A stretch of 24,803 nt of DNA from a virus. The stretch's first letter is position 1. The number at the start of each line of letters is the position of its first letter. The DNA lies in IMG/VR virus record IMGVR_UViG_3300045999_003662, positions 1-24,803 of that record; one strand, written 5' to 3'. Of this stretch, positions 22,286 to 24,803 are shown piece by piece. Under the pieces are notes generated by a model, which was not told the DNA's origin, searched no databases, and worked only from the letters and a program-made list of their open reading frames with translations. Both the position numbers and the translations under genes were made by a program.

Positions 22286-22395
22286 GGTAACTAGGTAACT
22301 TTTACGAGGTAACTCAGTTACCCAAAGGGGGGCAAAACAGCCGAATTAGGGTAACTTTAGGTAACTCTCTCCTTAGGGAGAGTTACCAGTTACCC
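22286..22395. repeat. Iteron-like GGTAACT array with nested palindrome; candidate replication origin
   Basis: Eight copies of GGTAACT occur in 110 bases: direct at 22286, 22294, 22308, 22350 and 22360; inverted (AGTTACC) at 22316, 22381 and 22388. The right half folds on itself: GGGTAACT (22349-22356) and GGTAACTCTC (22360-22369) pair with GAGAGTTACC (22378-22387) and AGTTACCC (22388-22395), 18 bp of arms with a 3-base bulge and an 8-base loop. Short iterons plus a palindrome right after the primase-helicase gene suggest an origin. An operator for the packaging/late promoter just downstream is the alternative. Confidence 0.75.
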
Positions 22396-22472
22396 TCGAG
22401 GATGCGCGAGATTTTCATGCGGCTAGCGCAGTGTTAACTCGCATCACGCTTGGCAAGATTATTGGGGCTTTT

Positions 22473-22501
22473 TTGCCTTTGGGATTAAGGGCGGGTATGA
22501 T
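22473..22501 (+). promoter_or_regulatory. Putative rightward promoter for the packaging/late genes
   Basis: TTGCCT (22473-22478) and TATGAT (22496-22501) are separated by 17 bases and lie about 45 bases before the ATG at 22546. The -10 box is one base off consensus. Nothing else in 22396-22545 looks like a gene. This is the only rightward promoter I can support between the repeat array and the terminase genes. Confidence 0.5.
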
Positions 22502-22545
22502 GCAAACACTGCCCCTATGGGGAAAACATTTTGGCCGGAGGCTCT

Positions 22546-22686
22546 ATGCCGCTTAAAAAAGGTTATGGCAAGAAGACGATCAGCAAGAACATCAAGGCTG
22601 AGATGAAGTCGGGCAAGCCTCAGAAGCAGGCGGTGGCTATTGCTATGAGCATGGCAAAGAAATCAAAGCCAGCGAGGTATGAGTGA
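22546..22686 (+). CDS. Small basic phage protein, DUF6496-like
   Basis: This is a 46-residue Lys-rich protein with a strong GGAGG site 5 bases upstream. It reads [20 protein letters not shown], then [20 protein letters not shown], the compact pattern of DUF6496 proteins found near packaging or structural genes in many phages. It is strongly basic, with no membrane or catalytic motif, and may bind nucleic acid. The stop region overlaps the GTG start of the methyltransferase fusion (GTGA). Confidence 0.8.
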   Translation: MPLKKGYGKKTISKNIKAEMKSGKPQKQAVAIAMSMAKKSKPARYE

Positions 22687-23951
22687 ACAAGTTCCCGTCT
22701 ATAAAAACTGTGCTGGTCGCTGACCTCATTCCCTATGCCCGCAACAGCCGCACCCACAGTGAAGAACAAGTCACACAGATCGCGGCATCCATCAAAGAGT
22801 TTGGTTTCCTGAACCCGGTCATAATCGACGGCGAGAAAGGCATCATTGCCGGTCATGGGCGCGTCATGGCGGCAAAGAAGCTGGGCATGACAGAGCTGCC
22901 AGCGGTCGAGGCCAGCCACCTTACAGACGCACAGCGCAGGGCGTATATCATTGCCGACAACAAGCTGGCGCTGAATGCAGGCTGGGATGATGAGATGCTG
23001 CGGGTGGAGTTTGCGGAGCTTACCGAGGCGGGTTTTGATCTGGACTTGACCGGCTTTTCGCTGGATGAGATCGGGGCTTTGCAGATTGAGGAGATACCGC
23101 CAGGGCTTACTGACGAGGACGCAGTGCCGGAGGTTCCCGCGCAGCCTGTTACCGTTGAGGGCGATGTGTGGCTGCTTGGCCGGCATCGGTTGATGTGTGG
23201 GGATAGTACCAGTATTGATGCGGTGGACAAGTTGATGGATGGGCAGAAGGCCAGCATTTGCTTTACTTCGCCTCCATATAACGGAGATACAAAATCAAAA
23301 CATGGCGATTATTACGCCACAGACAAAACCCAAAAATTTTATGGCAATGATGGATTTCAAGATAACCTACAAAGCGCGGAATATATTGATTTCACATCAA
23401 CAGTTCTTGGAAATTGTTTTAATGTTGTTGATGGCTATATCTTTTGGAATGTAAGCTACAACGCAAACTCTAGATTTGAATACATAAAACAGATAGAAGG
23501 CTTTTTGCCAAACCTTATTGAGCAAATCTGTTGGAAAAAAACTTCAAATTTCCCATTAAAAGGCTCAATGATGCGGCAATGGGAGCCGGTATACGTTTTC
23601 TCAACGCATATGAGGCCGTTAGGACTTAAGGAAGTAACAGGAAACCATTGGGAGATAAGCAATACTGGGGCGCAACATGAAAGTCATAAAGCCTGCTTCC
23701 CAGTCGCTTTAGTCGAGAAAGCCATTGCAATGTTTTCAGGCATGGCAAATTCTGTACTTGACCCATTCGGTGGAAGTGGCACAAGTCTAATTGCAGGAGA
23801 AAAACAAAGCTGCCAAGCATTCTTAATGGAGCTTGACCCAAAATACTGCGATGTCATCATCAAACGCTGGCAAGACTTCACCGGCAAGCAGGCAACGCTT
23901 GAGGCTACTGGCGAGACATTTGAGGTGCTAAGTAATGTCCGGCTCCCCTGA
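22683..23951 (+). CDS. ParB-like / DNA methyltransferase fusion (adenine-N6 or cytosine-N4)
   Basis: This is a 422-residue fusion read from GTG. Residues 1-135 are a ParB/Srx-like domain ([12 protein letters not shown] at 19-30 and [15 protein letters not shown] at 53-67), and 160-410 a beta-class methyltransferase with TSPPYN (195-200, catalytic) and DPFGGSGTS (360-368, AdoMet binding). It should methylate phage DNA at a specific site and so protect it from host restriction; there is no cognate endonuclease. Bases about 23265-23830, the methyltransferase core, are near 32-35% GC by eye in sampled lines, against about 65% in sampled flanking sequence, with different codon choice. That suggests the core was exchanged by recombination. 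The ATG at 22679 is in another frame. Confidence 0.9.
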   Translation: MNKFPSIKTVLVADLIPYARNSRTHSEEQVTQIAASIKEFGFLNPVIIDGEKGIIAGHGRVMAAKKLGMTELPAVEASHLTDAQRRAYIIADNKLALNAGWDDEMLRVEFAELTEAGFDLDLTGFSLDEIGALQIEEIPPGLTDEDAVPEVPAQPVTVEGDVWLLGRHRLMCGDSTSIDAVDKLMDGQKASICFTSPPYNGDTKSKHGDYYATDKTQKFYGNDGFQDNLQSAEYIDFTSTVLGNCFNVVDGYIFWNVSYNANSRFEYIKQIEGFLPNLIEQICWKKTSNFPLKGSMMRQWEPVYVFSTHMRPLGLKEVTGNHWEISNTGAQHESHKACFPVALVEKAIAMFSGMANSVLDPFGGSGTSLIAGEKQSCQAFLMELDPKYCDVIIKRWQDFTGKQATLEATGETFEVLSNVRLP

Positions 23952-24318
23952 ACACATTCCAGACGACAAGACCCGCGCCGAGGTCTCCGCGCTGTGCGCC
24001 TATGGTGTGCCACAGGAGGAGATCAGCATTTACATCGGCATTGATGCCAAGACCCTTCGCAAGCATTACCGCGCCGAACTGGACTCGGCCAAGGTCAAAG
24101 CCAACACCAAGGTGCGCCGGTTCCTGTTTGAGGCAGCAACAGGCGATGCTATGAGCAAGGGCGCAACATACGCGGACTGCCTGCGCGGCTCGATGTTCTG
24201 GGCCAAGACGCAGATGGGCTTCAAGGAAAGCGATCACCTGTCTATAGGCGGCGACCCCGACAACCCCATCTCCCTGCTGCTGGGCGAGATCAAGGGCAGA
24301 ACACTAGGGCCAAAATGA
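23935..24318 (+). CDS. Candidate terminase small subunit (HTH protein)
   Basis: This is a 127-residue protein overlapping the methyltransferase end by 17 bases and the large terminase by ATGA. The N-terminal part has a helix-turn-helix-like run (TRAEVSALCAYGVPQEEISIYIG split over DAKTLRKHYRAEL), followed by a helical region and an acidic loop (GGDPDNP) before LLLGEIKG. Small terminases bind the pac or cos site and bring DNA to the large subunit, and they normally lie directly upstream of it, as here. No exact family is claimed. Confidence 0.7.
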   Translation: MSGSPEHIPDDKTRAEVSALCAYGVPQEEISIYIGIDAKTLRKHYRAELDSAKVKANTKVRRFLFEAATGDAMSKGATYADCLRGSMFWAKTQMGFKESDHLSIGGDPDNPISLLLGEIKGRTLGPK

Positions 24319-24803
24319 CCACTGTTGACGATCTCAAGGCTATGCTGCAAGACCCGATGTGGAGGCTCACCAGCGGATGTCTCTACAAGATTATGATTAA
24401 GGGTGACGATGGCGAAGATGACCTGGCAGTGCCATTCCTTCCCAATGCCTCCCAGATCAAACTGCTGGAGAATATGCACCACCGCAACATTATCCTCAAA
24501 GCTCGGCAGCTTGGCTTCACCACTCTGATTGCTATCTACTTCCTCGACTGCGTATTGTTCCGCGATAACGTCAGGGCCTCAATCGTTGCCCAGACCGAGG
24601 GCGTGGCAAAGACCATATTCCGCGACAAGGTGCAGTTTGCCTATAACAACCTCCCCGCAACGCTGCGGCAGGTCATGCCCCTGGCCCGCGATAGTCAGAC
24701 AGAGCTGCTGTTCGCGCACAACAACAGCGCGATCTCGGTGGCAACCAGCGCACGGGGCGGGACGTTGCAGTACTTGCACGTTTCCGAGTTCGGCAAGATA
24801 TGC
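24315..24803 (+). CDS. Terminase large subunit, N-terminal ATPase part (partial)
   Basis: The frame starts with ATG 24315 overlapping the small-subunit stop (ATGA) and runs off the window after 163 codons. The ATPase start is typical: NIILKARQLGFTTLIA (Walker A-like, with K-A-R-Q-L-G-F-T-T), then ASIVAQTEGVAKTIFRDK, SVATSARGGTLQYLHVSEFGKI (two pieces, ending in the Walker B-like VSEFG). The protein pumps DNA into the capsid and its missing C-terminal nuclease cuts it. Its place at the right edge marks the start of the packaging-head gene block. Confidence 0.93.
   Translation, partial: MTTVDDLKAMLQDPMWRLTSGCLYKIMIKGDDGEDDLAVPFLPNASQIKLLENMHHRNIILKARQLGFTTLIAIYFLDCVLFRDNVRASIVAQTEGVAKTIFRDKVQFAYNNLPATLRQVMPLARDSQTELLFAHNNSAISVATSARGGTLQYLHVSEFGKIC

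Noticed and set aside
22440-22478. Terminator after the primase-helicase at the GGGGCTTTTTTG run
   Set aside because: The T-run is not preceded by a stable stem; only a weak GGCAA/TTGCC pairing that includes the T-run is possible.
1-24803. Integrase, tRNA genes, insertion sequences and CRISPR arrays
   Set aside because: No motif or structure supporting any of these was found on either strand by reading; short tRNAs could still be missed without a scan.

Overview
The window is a stretch of a double-stranded DNA bacteriophage genome, most likely a short-tailed (podovirus-like) phage of a Gram-negative, probably aquatic, bacterium. Hallmarks are the start of a large terminase, a GH24 endolysin with a holin, a trimeric tail fibre, an adhesin, three consecutive proteins resembling DNA-ejection (internal virion) proteins, and a phage replication/recombination set. 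There is no tape-measure or tail-tube gene between the virion proteins and the fibre, which is why I favour a short-tailed virion. No integrase, rRNA, tRNA or CRISPR array was seen, and no DNA polymerase lies in the window, so replication would need the host polymerase or a gene outside the window.

Layout. (1) 1-12464, plus strand, late genes: the end of an unknown virion gene, three probable internal virion proteins, a tail fibre of about 868 residues that appears to start at an ATA codon, tail accessory proteins, a polyglycine adhesin, a 2OG-Fe(II) oxygenase, then a lysis cassette (membrane proteins, 3-TM-type holin, lysozyme). (2) 12468-14482, minus strand: a chain of ten short, overlapping genes, including a ribbon-helix-helix protein, a 23-residue membrane peptide, a SleB-type cell-wall hydrolase and dUTPase, ending at a strong terminator that faces the lysozyme gene. 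(3) 14523-19946, minus strand: replication/recombination genes read from the divergent control region: Sak4-like ATPase, a hypothetical protein, a DUF669-like ssDNA-binding candidate, a Cas4/RecB-like nuclease, a zinc-motif protein, a DEAD/DEAH helicase, a Cys-rich protein and a VRR-NUC nuclease. (4) 19947-20059: divergent control region. (5) 20060-22266, plus strand: a Cro/C1-like repressor and a TOPRIM-RepA-type primase-helicase. (6) 22267-22545: intergenic region with eight copies of GGTAACT in direct and inverted orientation, a large nested palindrome and a promoter. (7) 22546-24803, plus strand: DUF6496-like small basic protein, ParB-methyltransferase fusion, candidate small terminase, and the large terminase, cut by the window end.

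The terminase at the right edge and the virion genes at the left edge read in the same direction. The missing portal and capsid genes would therefore fit between the two ends if the genome is circularly permuted, or lie outside a slice of it. The genes work as three blocks: early replication/recombination (leftward from about 19946), a regulator plus primase-helicase (rightward), and late packaging-structure-lysis (rightward). The most interesting points are the ATA start of the fibre overlapping the stop of a 12-codon ORF, the iteron-like palindromic array, a 17-bp motif shared by two putative leftward promoters, the ten-gene overlapping chain of micro-genes, and the AT-rich methyltransferase core set in GC-rich flanks. 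All functions are read from sequence motifs by eye; no database search was run.
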